Assembly: GCA_963969495.1 (NCBI GenBank)
Contig: OZ018319.1
Coordinates: forward strand, 201,288,736 to 201,352,735
Direction: 5' to 3'
DNA: 64,000 nt
Source: Ceratothoa steindachneri
Taxonomy: Eukaryota; Arthropoda; Malacostraca; Isopoda; Cymothoidae
The notes under the pieces are model-generated. The model ran no database searches. It saw only the letters and a program-made list of their open reading frames with translations, and had not been told where the DNA came from. Each line of letters opens with the position of its first letter. Position 1 is the first letter of the stretch. This document shows, piece by piece, positions 13,301 through 25,640 of the stretch. A program made the translations under genes and the position numbers.

Positions 13301-15120
13301 CTTCCTATGATTGGGTAAAACAAGCAATCATGAAAATCATCTTCTTCTAATTGTTTGAACCTATCAAGCATAAAATCATCGTACTTTCATAATTTAATGG
13401 TGCAATCAAGAAAATAATATTTTTTTCTGATTGGTAAAATGTAGCAATCAAGAACATCATGTTTCTCTGATTTTTTTAATCTCTCAATCATGAAATCATC
13501 TTTCTCTCATTGGTTAAAAGTAGCAATCAATGAAATCATCTTTCTCTCATTGGTAAAAGTAGCAATCAATGAAATCATCATTCTCTGATTTGTTGAAGCT
13601 CTAAATAATTAATTCATCGGCTTCACATTGATTAAAAGTATCAATCAATAAAATCATCATTTTCTCATTGGTAGCAAATATCAAGCATGAAATCCATTTC
13701 TCTGATTGATTAAAACTAGGAATCAAAGAAATCATCTTTTTATGGTTGATTATTGCTATCAAGTATGAAGTATCGTTCTTCATTTATTAAATTCAGCAAT
13801 CAAGAAAGTCCCCTTTCTCTGATTTGTTGAAACCATTTCGCAAGAAATCCACTTTCTCTAATTAGTTAAAAGTAGAATTAAAATAAATCATCTTTCTCTC
13901 ATTGGTTGAAGCTATCAAGCATAGTTCATCTTGCTTTCAATAATTAAATGTATCAATCAAGAAAATTATCTTTCTATGAGGGTTAAAGATATCAAGCATG
14001 ATATCATTGTTCTCTCATTGATTATAAGTAGCAATTAAGAAAATCATCTTTCTCTCATTGTTTGAAGCTATCAAGCAGGAAATCATCTTTCTCTCATTGA
14101 TTAAAATTAGCAATCAAGAAAATCATTTCTTCTGATCTATTCAAGCTATCAAGCGTGAAATCATCCTTTTCTGATTGATTAAAACTAGGCATCAATAAAA
14201 TCATCTTTCTCTGATTTGATGAAGTTATAGGGTATGAAATCATCGTTTTGTCATATTAAAATTAACAATCAAGCAAATAATCTTTCTCTGGTGGTTGAAA
14301 CTATTAAGCAACCACTCATCTTCCTCTGATTGGATAAAAGTAGCAATCATGAAAATCATCTTCTTCTGATTAGGTTAAAGCTATCAAGAGTAAAATCACC
14401 GCTCTCTCATTGATTAAAGGTAGTAATCAAGAAAATCATCTTTCTCTAATTATTTGAAGCTATCAAGCATGAAATTATCGTGATTTGCTTGATTAAATGT
14501 GTGAATCATGAAAATCAACTTTCTCTGACTGGTTTGAATGATCAACCATGAAATGGTCTTTCGCTAATTGGTTAAATCTAGCAATCAAAATCATTCTCTT
14601 TTTCTGATTGGTTGAAGCTCTCAATCATGATATCATCATTCTCTCATTGCTTACAAGAGGCAATCAAAAAATCATCTTTCTCTGATTTGGTGAAGCTATC
14701 AAGCGTTCAATCATCGTTCTCTCATTTATTAAAAGCAACAATCAAGAAAATATTCTTCTTCTGATATGTTGAAGCTATTAAGCATGAATTAATCTTTCTC
14801 TCATTGATTAAAAGTATCAATCAAAAAATCATTTTCCTCTGACCTGTTGAAGCTATCAAGCCTAAATCGTCGTTTTCTGATTGATTTTAACTAGCAATCA
14901 AGAAAATCATCTTGTTCTGATTTGGGGAATTTATAGGGAATGAAATCATCGTTCTCTCATATTAAAAGTAGCAATCAAGAAAATCATCTTTCTCTGATTG
15001 GTTGAAACTATCAAGCATGAAATCATCGTGCTTTCATTAATTAAATGAACACTCCAAAAAATCATCCTTCCCTGATGGTTATAGATATCAAGCATGATAT
15101 AATTTTCCTCTCATTGACTA
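10389..15120. repeat. Satellite array, block 3
   Basis: This is the longest uninterrupted array (about 4.7 kb) of the 79-bp dimeric satellite. It starts in phase at TTATAAGTAGC and ends at CATTGACTA next to E2. Half B often reads GATTATAAGTAGC here, which supplies the empty-site sequence for the E1 and E2 insertions. No gene is visible. Confidence 0.94.
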
Positions 15121-15453
15121 CACTGGTCTGCATGAATTTTTTATTGACTCTATGACATCTTTTTCAAAATATATAAGAAAAATGATGATTTACTTTGTTT
15201 TTTATTCATCTCTATTACAGCACGTTGTCGAGTTATACAGAGACGTTACTTTTCTCTTTGTCGGTATACCATATAAAAAAGGGTTAGGCCACCCTCGATA
15301 ACCCTTGCTGGCAGCATCTCACTCAGCATAGTAACTATTTGTATTTTCTTTATTTTTTTTCATTATTGTGTATATTATTTGTCGCGTTCGTATAATCTGG
15401 GGTTAAGTCGTAAAGCTCTTTCGTGAATCAGCGGATCCGACAGCGTATCCAAG

Positions 15454-16470
15454 ATGTCTTCCTCCTCATTTGAGATGTTTCATAAACAGGGACAAGTTTT
15501 GGGCCTTTCGGGCAAGGAGTTGATCGAATACGTTCAGAACGATAAAAGGAATGAACGTGAGGGAAAAAGAAAAGAACAACGAAGACAAGAAGAAATAGAA
15601 GAGAAACAAAAACAAGAAGAAAGAGAAAAGAGGGAGAAAATTCGTCAACACGAGCGTGAGTTAAGTAGAGATCAAGTAGAAGTCAGTTCCGTCGGGTCCA
15701 AAAGTCACCCACCTCAGGCCCCCGCATTAAAGCTCCCCCCCTTATAGTGATCAAGAGGACTTTTGCACTTACTTAACCCATTTCGAAAAGATCTTTGAAG
15801 TCAATGGGTGGGACATTGAGTCTGAAGGAGTAGGCCGCCTGCTCCCTTTGCTCAATTCTCGTCTAAGAGTACTCTCCATTGCCCTCCCAACAGAAGCTAC
15901 AATAGATTATTCATCTCTTAAAGCAGAACTCTTATCCGCGATTAATTTAAACCCCGAGTGCTACAGACAAAAATTTCGATCGGCTAAGATCCAGCCAGGA
16001 CAGACGTATCGACAGTTTGGGTTCATCATGAAGAAAAACCTCCAATTTTGGTTGGACTAGGCTAAAGTCGGTGGCGACTACGACTCACTGCTAGATTATT
16101 TTTGAAGGACCAACTGATGCCCACCCTCCCTACGGTAATCCGTGCATTTGTGAAAAATAGGCGTTTCTCTTCCTTTAACGAGTGCCTTGAAGAAGCGGAT
16201 CTCTACGCCACATATCATCAGTTCTATCCTAAGGAGCAAAAGAAGAGCATTACTCCATCCCCTAAGAACCAAGGACAATCACAACCGAGAAAAACCCCTC
16301 ATTTAGTAAAAAGGTCCCAGACCCCTTTAAACCCAAAGATAACCACCATAAGAAGCAAGAAGAGGTGAAACCCCCAATTTTTAATGATCCGTAGAGTACC
16401 CCCTACCGGAGTAACCCCAATGTATGCTTCTCTTGCGGAACCACTGGTCACTACAAATCTCAGTGTCCAC
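15454..16470 (+). pseudogene. gag: gag of Gmr1-like element, copy A
   Basis: The start ATG at 15454 gives MSSSSFEMFHKQGQVLGLSG, then a long charged coiled-coil segment rich in Glu/Lys/Arg (residues about 28-75). After a frameshift near 15745 the capsid-like part continues with DFCTYLTHFEKIFEVNGW, LRVLSIALPTEATIDYSSLK and YRQKFRSAKIQPGQTYRQFG, then a stop at about 16060. A CCHC zinc knuckle, CFSCGTTGHYKSQC, lies at 16425-16466. Copy B on the - strand has the same arrangement and a similar N-terminus (MSSFEIFK), which supports the start. At least two frame changes and one stop make this a pseudogene. Confidence 0.8.
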
Positions 16471-16659
16471 AAAAATTCCACTTTCGCTTTGCCCCTGGAT
16501 AACAGGTCCACCGAGTCTCCGCAACTCTCGCTGACAAACAACCTACCGCGCCCGTGCCTCTGCCATCTTCGTCGACCTCTCAGAGGCACCAGGGGAACTT
16601 TCTTTTTAATAATAGTTTTCTGGTGGTCTCAAATTCTAGTCCGGACCCATTAATGGATG

Positions 16660-16870
16660 TAGAGTATCCCCTTGGTGAGAGATACAAGGTGTACGTGTAT
16701 AGTGGTATCGGACAAGCTGCTTCCCCTCGTGGACCCACAACATAAGACATTTTCTGTCGTACACGATTTCCTGGGAAAAGCTAATAAATTCCCAGTGGTC
16801 CGTTGTCACGTAAAATGCCGCTATTTTACGGGTTGAACCGACGTCGTAGCTGTCCTGATTAAGTTTTGTG
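16660..16870 (+). pseudogene. Retropepsin-like region of Gmr1-like element, copy A
   Basis: A frame starting near 16672 encodes LVRDTRCTCIVVSDKLL and goes on to FSVVHDFLGKANKFPVV and CHVKCRYFTG before a stop. Copy B has the equivalent LVRDTRCTSIVVSDELLL, so the alignment is reliable. The expected active-site triad Asp-Thr-Gly reads Asp-Thr-Arg (D at 16681) in both copies. Whether this is inherited family sequence or shared damage cannot be decided here. Confidence 0.6.
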
Positions 16871-16872
16871 CA

Positions 16873-18110
16873 GTGTTGGTGGGCCAGAGCACGCAGATCT
16901 CCCCAACTGCTGTGTCGCAAGCTGTCGTCACCCGGGCTCAGGCCGATAGAGACTACTGCCCCCCCGCGTCTCTCAAGCCCCCATGCACCTTCGATTACGA
17001 GGGACTGAAAAACGTCCAATTCATCAGTGCCAAAAAGGACTGCTTTTCCCTCCAACCCTTATGGGAAAAGGCCAAACGAGGAGAGACAGAATCTGTTCGT
17101 GGAAACCGAAAAGTGAGGTATGTGATAAAAGACGCTTTGCTATTTCGTACTTCCCCGGATCCAGTAGGCTTCCCGTTCAAGGCCCTTTGCATGCCTAGGG
17201 CCGACGTTGCGAATATTTTACAAATAGCAGACGAAGGTGTGTTTGCAGGACACTTCAGCCATAATAAGACCTCGCAATGCGTATTTAAGTATTTTGGGGG
17301 GCCTGGTGCAACCAAAGAAATCGCAGAGTTTTGCAGGACCTGTGATAGATGTCAAAGGGTCACCGCCAAAGGACGAGTACAACCTGCCCCCCTTCAGAAG
17401 ACTTCAGTTATATCAGAACCATTTTTTAGGATTGTCATCGATCTTATTGGACCGATACACCCCCCTTCCACCGAGGGACACTCCTACGTTCTCACCCAGG
17501 TCAATTGGGCCACCTAGTTCCCTGAAGCAATTGCGCTCAAATAAAATTGATAGCATCTCGTGTGCCGAGGCATAAATCTCTATTTGTTCACGGGTAGGGA
17601 TCCGTAAAGAGGTCCTCTCTGAACGGGGCCGCCAATTTACGTCCGAATTGATGGAACATGTGAGTAAGTTGCTCCAAATTAGGCCCATTTTGAAACAGCC
17701 CTTTCACCCCTCTACAAACGGTATTTACGAGAAGTTAAATGCTACCTTGAAAAGCGTGCTTAAAAAGCTGTGCCACAACCAGCCCCAGGAATGGCACCGA
17801 TACCTGCCAGTAGCTTTGTTTGCGTGTAGGGAGATTTCCCACCGAACTCTGGGATTCTCCCCATTCGAGCTTCTCTATGGTGGCAATGTCCGAGGTCCCC
17901 TGAGCATTCTCAAGGAGCTCTTCACGAACTCTCGATTGGATGAGAAACTAAAGACTTCCTAATCGTATGTTCTGGACTTGCGTGACAGGCTAGAAAAATG
18001 CTCGGAGGTTGCCGTGCAAAATTCCGAGATCAATCGAGAGAAATATCGAACATACTTTGATATTAAATAAATCTAAGGCACCAAAATTGAAACCAGGCGA
18101 TGAAGTTCTG
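16873..18110 (+). pseudogene. Integrase of Gmr1-like element, copy A
   Basis: The 214-codon frame 16873-17517 holds a linker (VVTRAQADRDYC), the HHCC zinc module (GHFSHNKT then CRTCDRCQRV) and the start of the DDE core (IVIDLIGPIHPP). A stop at 17515-17517 interrupts the core. It resumes in other frames as EVLSERGRQFTSELM and FHPSTNGIYEKLNATLKSVL (17648-17962), followed by HRTLGFSPFELLYGGNVRGP and a C-terminal LKPGDEVLLLLPTDN. The usual second Asp is Glu in SERG, which together with the stops indicates inactivity. The RT/RNase H remnant follows directly. Confidence 0.85.
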
Positions 18111-18149
18111 CTTTTACTCCCAACGGACAACAACAAACTCCTAAACCGG

Positions 18150-18906
18150 CTTAGGATACACGGATTTACAATCAAGCAGTTTAAGTGCCACTTTGCTAAT
18201 AGCACTATGTCTTACTTAGGGTTCAAAGTAGGAGAGAACAATTAGCCCCCAAAGAGGACAAGGTTAAGGCAATAGAAGGCATTCCACTCCTTAAAACCAA
18301 GAAACAGCTTCGTTCGTTTCTTGGCTCCGTCTCGTACGATCGGCGGTTCATCCCCCAATTCGCTTCCATAGCGTCACCCGTCAATGACCTTCTTAAAAAG
18401 TCCACACCAGACCCCATCCTATGGAATCCCGCCGCGACTGAAAATTTCGGCAAGCTAAAGAAAAAATTGGTCTCTGCTCCTATCCTCCGTTTGCCCAATC
18501 CCCACAAAAGTTTGGCATCCGAACTGATGCCTCTAATCTCGGCATTGGGTGCGTTTTATTACAATATGAGGAAGAAGAAACTCCATTTCCAGTGGCCTTC
18601 GCGAGCCGAAAGCTGTTGGTTCGCGAAAGAGTATACACTACTATAGAACTTAAAGCATTAGCAATCATTTATAGCATTCAAAGATTTTGGATGTAATTGA
18701 TTGGTAGACCTTTTACTGTCGAAACGGACCATAGGCCACTAGCCTACTTAAAAAATTGTAAAAGTCAGAACGGCAGACTTATGAGATGGTCTCTTTTATT
18801 GTCAGAATACCAATACAATTTATCTTACGTAAAAGGAACGGATAACGTCCTTGTTAATAATTTATCACGCAATCCGATAGACGGAGACCCTAGTTGTGGC
18901 GACTAA
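18150..18906 (+). pseudogene. RT thumb and RNase H of Gmr1-like element, copy A
   Basis: Immediately after the integrase C-terminus the frame passes into IKQFKCHFANSTMSYLGFKV, the end of the RT palm. TKKQLRSFLGSVSYDRRFIP and FASIASPVNDLLKK (thumb/connection) follow, then RNase H: RPFTVETDHRPLAYLKN, MRWSLLLSEYQYNLSYVKGT and DNVLVNNLSRNP. Stops occur near 18245 and 18645-18695. The RT fingers and the catalytic YxDD palm are absent, so about 150 residues were deleted at the integrase/RT junction. Confidence 0.85.
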
Positions 18907-19172
18907 TCGGAACTGTCCGGCCATTGTTATTTTATTCTTTTGTATGTATCTATGTTCGATTTGTTTATGTTTGTCTAGTTATAACTGTAATTTCTAAGAC
19001 GTTGTTGCGAAATAGTGCCATTTCATTATGTTAATTATTGTGTGTGTGTTTCGCGTATGTATGTTTTCTGGGATCTCATTTTGGTTATGGATTGTAACTG
19101 CAAGTAGGTTATATCTTGTGACATTATCCCTCGTTCCACTTCAGAATAATGTCTCCTCGGGATGGTTAGGGA

Positions 19173-20100
19173 TGTAGGAGAATAGCATAATGCACCTACA
19201 TTTTCCCACCTCCCTTCCGGGTGGGCCAGTTATCAAGCCTTCCCCTTCCGGCCCGATATCTGATGCTCTCCCGCCGGAAGAACCCGCCGACTATTTCAGC
19301 TAACCACCGAATTCCGTCCTAGACTGGTTATCAATAAATGGGAGCCATCTTGGCTTCCAGTGGTTCCCGGAAGTTTGTAAAGGACGAAATGGAGGAGATA
19401 ATCAAGCCCCTCTCACCCAAAGAAGGAAGCTTTATATCAAATCTACTTCCGGAGCCATGTGAACCTCTCCAGAGTTTCAAGTATAAAATATGAATTCTTT
19501 TAAATCTCGGTAGTAGAGCTTGCACAGCGTTTGGCGGGGCAGGAATTGCTATGTCTCTCAGTGTAGTGGTAAATCGTCGAAGCACCAAGTCTTCAGAGAG
19601 GAGATCGGTCCCAGTTAGGGAGGCTCCTTACCCTGTTAGTCTGCAAGTCAGTGCGGACCCAGGCTCGTACTCATGTTTTCAGAGCCGAATCTACAAACGG
19701 CCTCACTTTGGTTCCCTAAACGAGAAATCTACATCTCGGCTTTTCTTCGTGACCCTACGCGTCGATAGGTCACTTTAACCCCCCCCCCCCTCCCCCTTAC
19801 AGAGGCACCCAAGATTCCTCGGAGTTCAAGAGCGTGGGGCCCTCTTTAACAAAAAGCTCCCGTCAACGCCTTCTTCCAGCAGAATCGTGACGGAATTGTG
19901 GGATCTGGTCGGTCCCTGGAGAACCTACCTCATCGTCTCCAGCCCTTATCTCACCACCTTCACTCACCAGCGCCACCCGAACATCATGTTCCAAGGTAAC
20001 CCTTCCCTTTCACATTCCCCAACTTCACCGCGAAGCTTACCAACATTACAAGTGTATAGGATTTACATAGTGGATAGTTATTTACAAGCCAAGTGAGATA
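19173..20100 (+). repeat. Probable 3' LTR region of copy A
   Basis: After the pol stop and about 270 bp of untranslated DNA, a purine-rich tract (CTCGGGATGGTTAGGGA) is followed by TGTAGGAGAATAGC, a plausible TG start. The layout matches copy B, whose LTR follows GAGGATAGAGGAG and starts TGTCAGAG. No second LTR copy is available for comparison, so the right limit is a guess. A C run (about 19779-19790) lies inside. Short frames here (19551-20096) show no recognisable domain. Confidence 0.4.
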
Positions 20101-20142
20101 TCCGAGATTTACTTATTAATTTTTCTCTCAAAGCACCTAATT

Positions 20143-20144
<2 letters not shown>

Positions 20145-20221
<77 letters not shown>

Positions 20222-20228
20222 TATATAT
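20145..20228. repeat. (TA)n microsatellite
   Basis: A TA dinucleotide run of about 40 copies with one phase slip, lying between the putative 3' LTR and the second GERFHQDI-family remnant. Confidence 0.97.
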
Positions 20229-20423
20229 TCTTGTTTGGTGTTCATTAAAACTTTATTTTCCTATTGTTGTGTATCAAACTTCCTTTGGGTCCCTTGCTGG
20301 CAAAGTTCATTCCAATCCCTCCGTAGCCAACCTCTATGCACTCTGAGTCAATAAATCATTCAGGGCACGGTCCGAACGAAGTATAAGGAGTATTACGACG
20401 ACTCTTCCGCATTCGGGATAATA

Positions 20424-20541
<118 letters not shown>

Positions 20542-20589
20542 GATTCAGGGAAAACTCCAACCGCCCCTCGGCCTATTCCTCGTCAGTCC

Positions 20590-21402
20590 GAAACCTACGA
20601 AAATTTGAAAACACTAATAACTGCAATCAAGTACCATCAGCCCAATTTTCTCATTTGTGGTCAGTTAAAAGTTATTGCTCTCCTACTAGGTCTTCAAGGG
20701 AAATACACCAATTATCCCTATTTTTGTATTTATGAGATAGTAGGACTGTCCACCAGCACTATGAAAGAAAGACTGGCCACCAAGAACCAACTTTTTACTC
20801 CGAAATCACAACGTGAGAGCTATGCCGCTAGTTGACCCAAGAAAATTCTGCTGCCAGCACTCCACATCAAATTAGAGCTTATGAAAAATTTTGTGAAGGC
20901 CTTGAACAAGAATGAATCTGCTTTCAAGTACTTGGAGTCAAAGTTTCCTCATGTAAGTGAAGGCAAGATAAAGGCAAGAATCTTTGTTGGCCCTCAGATT
21001 CGGGAATTGATGAAGGACAAGCATTTTGAGGAAGCATTAGCAGGTGACGAGGTGAATGCCTGGTTTTCATTCAAGCCGATTGTCCCTAACTTTTGGGAAA
21101 ACACCCGCTCCTCAGAATACGGAAAAATTATCCAAGATCTGATTTCAAGTTTCCAGCAACTTTGGTCTAGAATGAGTGTGAAGATGCCCTTTTTGCACTC
21201 ATATCTTGACTATTTTACCACGAATTGTAGGAACTACAGTGAGGAACAAGGAGAGCGTTTCCATCAGGATATTTGCACCATGGAAACTCGATCCCAGGGC
21301 AAATGGAATACCAGCATGATGGGGGATTACTGCTGGTCATTGAAACGTGATGGCCCCTATGCACAGCACAAGCGGAAATCACAGCGGTGCGCCTTCCTTT
21401 GA
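20590..21402 (+). pseudogene. Uncharacterised arthropod 'GERFHQDI' family protein, C-terminal half, copy 2
   Basis: The first frame (20605-20835) reads IKYHQPNFLICGQLKVIALL then LGLQGKYTNYP, with a damaged cysteine/WDS region. After a stop and a short frame gap, the second frame (20881-21402, 173 codons) is nearly clean: LHIKLELMKNFVKALNKNES, KYLESKFPHVSEGKIKARIF, VGPQIRELMKDKHFEEAL, MSVKMPFLHSYLDYF, SEEQGERFHQDICTMETRSQ and GDYCWSLKRDGP. The conserved HSxLDxF and ERFHQDI blocks are intact. Family members, as recalled, run to about 500 residues; this copy has roughly the last 260. The N-terminal cysteine domain seen in E1 is absent. It lies inside the E2 termini. Confidence 0.72.
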
Positions 21403-21747
21403 ATCAGTATGTAGGCTAACCATGAGACCATGTTTTCTACATTCATTTGATTTGATATTTATGATTTTGATTCATTTCATGATAACCGTGATTTATTTCA
21501 TGTTGATTTGGTTTCCTATGTTCTTAAAACTAAAATAATGTGCTTTTCCATGATTACTTATTCATTTTAAATAAGTAACAATATATTGAAAATATACATT
21601 TATTGTTTCATTAATTTGTATTTTATTCAAAATCCTTACGTGATAAAAAAAATAGTTTATATATTTAAAATCAGCAACCCCAAAATATGTAAGATCACAT
21701 CCATGAATAAAAATAAAAATTAAAAAAATCCAAAATGCAGACCAGTG

Positions 21748-24400
21748 TTATAAGTGGCAAACAAAAAGATCATTTTTCTCTGATTTGTTGAAGTTATAGG
21801 GCATGAAATCATCATTCTCTCACTGATTAAAAGTACTAATGAAGAAAATCATCTTTCTCTCATTGGTTGAAGCTATTCAGCGTGAAATAGTCTTTCTCTC
21901 ATTGATTAAAAGTAGCAATCAAGAAAATCATCTTTCTCTAATCCGTTGAAGCTACCAAGCATGACATCATCGTTTTCTGATTTATTAAAATTAGCAATCA
22001 AGAAAATCATCTTTCTCTGATTTGTTGATGTTATAAGGCATGAAATCATCGTTCTTTCATTGATTAAAAGTACAAACCAGGTAAACCATCTTTTTCCCAT
22101 TGGTTGAAGCTATTCAGCGTAAAATCATCTTTTTCTCATTGACTAAAAGTAGCAATCAAGAAAATCATCTTTTTCTCATTGAATAAAAGTAGCAATCAAG
22201 AAAAATCATCTTTTTCTAATCTTTTGAAGCTATCAAGCATGAAATCATCGTTTTCTGATTGACTAAAACTTTCAATCAAGAAAATCACCTTTCTCTGATT
22301 TGTTGATGCATAGATAACGAATACGGTTATCTATGGTTGATGTTATTGGGCATGAAATCATCGTTATCTCATTGATTAAAAGTACCAATCAAGAAAATCA
22401 TCTTACTCTGATTGTTTGAAACTATTAAGCAAGAAATCCACTTTATCTTATTGTTTAAAAGTAGAATTCAAGAAAATCATGTTTTTCTCATCGGTTGAAG
22501 CTATCAACCATGAAATCATCGTGCTTTCATTAATTAAATGTAGCAATCATGAAAATCATATCTCTCTCTGATTGGTTGAAACGGTCAAGCATGAAATGGT
22601 CTTTTTATGATTAGTTAAATGTAGTAATCAAGAACATCATATTTCTCTCATTGGTTGAAGCTATCAAGCATCAAATCATCGTTCTCTCAATGATTAAAAA
22701 TAGAAAAAAAGAAAATCATCTTTTCTCATTGATTAAAAGTAGCAATCATGAAAATCATCTTTCTCTAATCTGTTGAAGAAATCAAGCATGATATTATCGT
22801 TTTCTGATTTATTAAAATTAGCAATCAAGAAAATCATCTTTCTCCGATTTATTGAAGTTATAGGGTATAAAATAATCCTTCTCTCATATTAAAAGTAGCA
22901 ATCAAGAAAATCATGTCTCTCTGATTGGTTGAAACTATTAAGCAACAAAACATCTTCCGCTGATTTGGTAAAAGTAGCAATCATGCAAATCATCTTCTTC
23001 TGATTAGGTTAAAGCTATCAATTATGAAATCATCGTGCTTTCATTAATTAAATGTAGCAATCAAGAAAATCATCTTTCTCTGATTGGTTGAAACGATCAT
23101 GCATGAAATGGTCTTTCGCTCCTTGGTTGAGTGTTGAAATCAAAAACATTATCTTTCTCTGATTGGTTGAAACTCTCAATCATGAAATCATAGTTCTCAT
23201 ATTGAATAAAAGTAGCAATAAAGAAAATCATCTTCCTTTGATTGGTTAAATCTATCAAGCCTTCAATCATCCTTCTCTCATTGATTAAAATTAGCAATTA
23301 AGAAAATCATATTTCTCTAATTGAATGAAGTTAACAAGGAAGAAATCACCTTCCTCTTTGGTTAAAAGCAGCAATCACGAAAATCATCTTTCTCCGATTA
23401 GTTGAAGCTATCAAGAGTGAACTCATCGTTCTCTTGTTGATTAAATGTAGCAATCAAGGAAATCCTCTCTCTCTGATTGGTTTAACCTCTCCTTCATGAA
23501 ATCATCGTTCTTCCATTGATTAAAAGTAGCAATCAAAAAAATCATCTTCATCTGAATGGTTGAAGCTATCAAACATTCAATCATCGTTCTTTCATTGATT
23601 AAATTTGCAATCAAGAAAATCATCCTTCTCTGATTGGCTAAAAGTAGTACTAAAGTAAATCAACTTTTACTGATTGGTTGAAACTAACAAGCAAGAAATC
23701 ATCGTTCTCCCAATTAATAAAATCTTTGTTCTCTGATTGGTCAAAAGTATCAAGCACTAAAATTATCGTTGTCTGATTGATTATAAGTATCCAGCAAGAA
23801 AAACATCGTTTTCTGGTTGGTTAAAGTAGCAAGCCAGTTACCTTTCTTTATCTGATTGGTTAAACGTGTTAATAAGGAAAATCATCGTTTTCTGATTGGT
23901 TGAAAGGATCAATCAAGAAACTCATTGTTCTCTCATTAGTCAAAAGTATCAATCAAGAAAATCATCGTTCTCTGATTGGTTGAAAGGATCAATCAAGAAA
24001 CTCATTGTTCTCTCATTATTCAAAAGTATCAATCAAGAAAATCATCGTTCTCTGATTGGTTGAAACTATCAAGCATGAAATCATCGTTCTCTGATTGGTT
24101 AAATGTAGCAACCAAGAAAATCTTTGGTCTCAGATTGGTTAATAGTAGCAAACAATAAAATCATCTTTCTCGGATTAGTTAAAATTACCAAGCAAGTAAA
24201 TCAAAGTTGTCGGATTGGTTAGAATTACCAAGCAAAAAAATCATCGTTCTCTGATTGGCAAAAAGTATCAAGCAAATAAATCATCGTTCTTTAATTGGTT
24301 AGGAGTAGCAATCAAGAAAATCATCGGTGTCTGATTGGTCAAGAGTACCTTTCAAGGAAATCACCATTCTCTACCTGCTTAAAAGTAGCATACAAGAACG
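21748..24400. repeat. Satellite array, block 4
   Basis: The same 79-bp satellite starts in phase at TTATAAGTGGC after E2. From about 23640 the units become more alike, and an 80-bp unit is repeated almost exactly at 23907-23986 and 23987-24066. The array fades out near 24400. Its frames are repeat artefacts. Confidence 0.93.
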
Positions 24401-25640
24401 TCTCTCCCGGGATTCGTATCAGGAAGATGTTTTAATTGTTTATTAAGAAATACTTGTTTTTTAATTTATTTATTTACGCCGCCACTATTTGGGGGGGGGG
24501 GGGCATCCCCCTTACTTCGCTTCAATCAACTGATACCGACGTTGTAATATATGATTTTATTTGACTGAATTAATTTAAGGCATCAGGGTTATTTAAAGTT
24601 TAAAATAAAATAAAATTTATTTACACATTTTTTTTCTTATTCTACTCTTCCTCTTTCATTTTGTTCTATTGTTTTCTTTGTTCTTCTTCTAAAGGAAAAC
24701 AAGCGGACAAATAACGAAAATCGGCTGTCACAAAGGACAATTAATTTGCCAACCCGCCCCATAAAAAACATCAACGTGCAACAACAACAATGACTCCATA
24801 AAAGAGAGAGATGGGGGAAAGAGGATAAGAGAGAAACAGAGAGGATGAGAGAGAGAGAGAGAGAGAGCGCGCGAGGTGTTGGGAGCAAAACCAAGCCGTC
24901 TGAGCGAATCAATAGGCGAGGTTCTGTTGAGGCGGTTGGATGTATTTTTTGTTTCGTTCTGTCCTGATCCCACCTTCGTCTGTGGTCACTTGTGGCGCCC
25001 TCAAAGTAAGGCAGCGGCGATACTTGATGCGAGGGGGAGGGGCTGGAGTGAAGACTTGGTGGTGCTAAGTGCTAGAGTCAAGGGAAAAACCGGACGAAGA
25101 AAGAGAGAAAATTGAGGAGAAGACGGTAAGTTTACCACGCCATCGATGGGAGTGATATGAATGAAGTAGGAGAGAGAGAGAGGTGGGGGGGAGAGGGAGA
25201 GAGAGAGTTAGTATTTAAGGAAGAACTCAACTTCGAGAGTTTTTCGCCCTCTTTTGTAGGAGTGGTTTGGGTCAGGAAAGTCGAAGTCGAAGTTGTGAAA
25301 AGTAGGAGAAATGCGAGTACGGACTCAAATTGCGAGTAGCGAGCGGACTAGAGTGTAGCGGTTGGCATACAAACCACACTGGGTGGAAGTAAAGCCCTAT
25401 AAAGAAGGCTAGGATCTTCAGCGCAATTTGGTTGAAACAGTGCGAGTGCATTAGGAGAGATAGAGAGAGGTGCGGATGGGGAGGGGGGGGGGCAGAGAGG
25501 CGGCGATGGGCTGGAGTTGAGCCAGGGGAGGGTGAGTGGTCGAAATGTCACAAGTAAGGTACATAAACTGACTTTGTGCCTCCACATTGCAAAGGTGTCT
25601 CAATAACATCACGTCTTTCTTCTCTCTACGACTCAAATCA
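24401..25640. other. Low-complexity purine-biased stretch, no supported gene
   Basis: The first 240 bp are AT-rich with a run of about 15 G near 24488. From 24640 the + strand becomes rich in GA, with GAGAGA runs (24846-24868, 25169-25205) and a second G run near 25481. Several short frames on both strands cross it and look like low-complexity translation. A GACGGTAAGTTT at about 25119 resembles a splice donor after a short frame (24876-25115), but I see no acceptor, domain or promoter to support an exon. Confidence 0.5.

Larger units (their letters stand above)
15250..20100 (+). mobile_element. Gmr1-like Ty3/gypsy LTR retroelement, copy A (decayed)
   Basis: The order along the + strand is gag with a CCHC knuckle, a retropepsin remnant, integrase, then RT thumb and RNase H. 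Integrase upstream of RT is the Ty1/copia-like order known for the Gmr1 group within Ty3/gypsy, whereas ordinary gypsy elements end with integrase. The coding parts are broken by stops and frameshifts, and the RT fingers and palm are missing. A 3' LTR probably starts at 19173 (TGTAGGAGAATAGC) after a purine-rich tract. I could not find a matching 5' LTR between 15121 and the gag start, so the 5' end appears truncated. The outer limits given are approximate. Confidence 0.72.

Noticed and set aside
15121..15453. 5' LTR of Gmr1-like copy A
   Set aside because: No segment here matches the region from 19173 onward, so I could not support a 5' LTR.
24876..25339. Possible host first exon with a GGTAAGT donor near 25119
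   Set aside because: The frame is low complexity and no acceptor, second exon or domain was found. The donor-like word is expected by chance.
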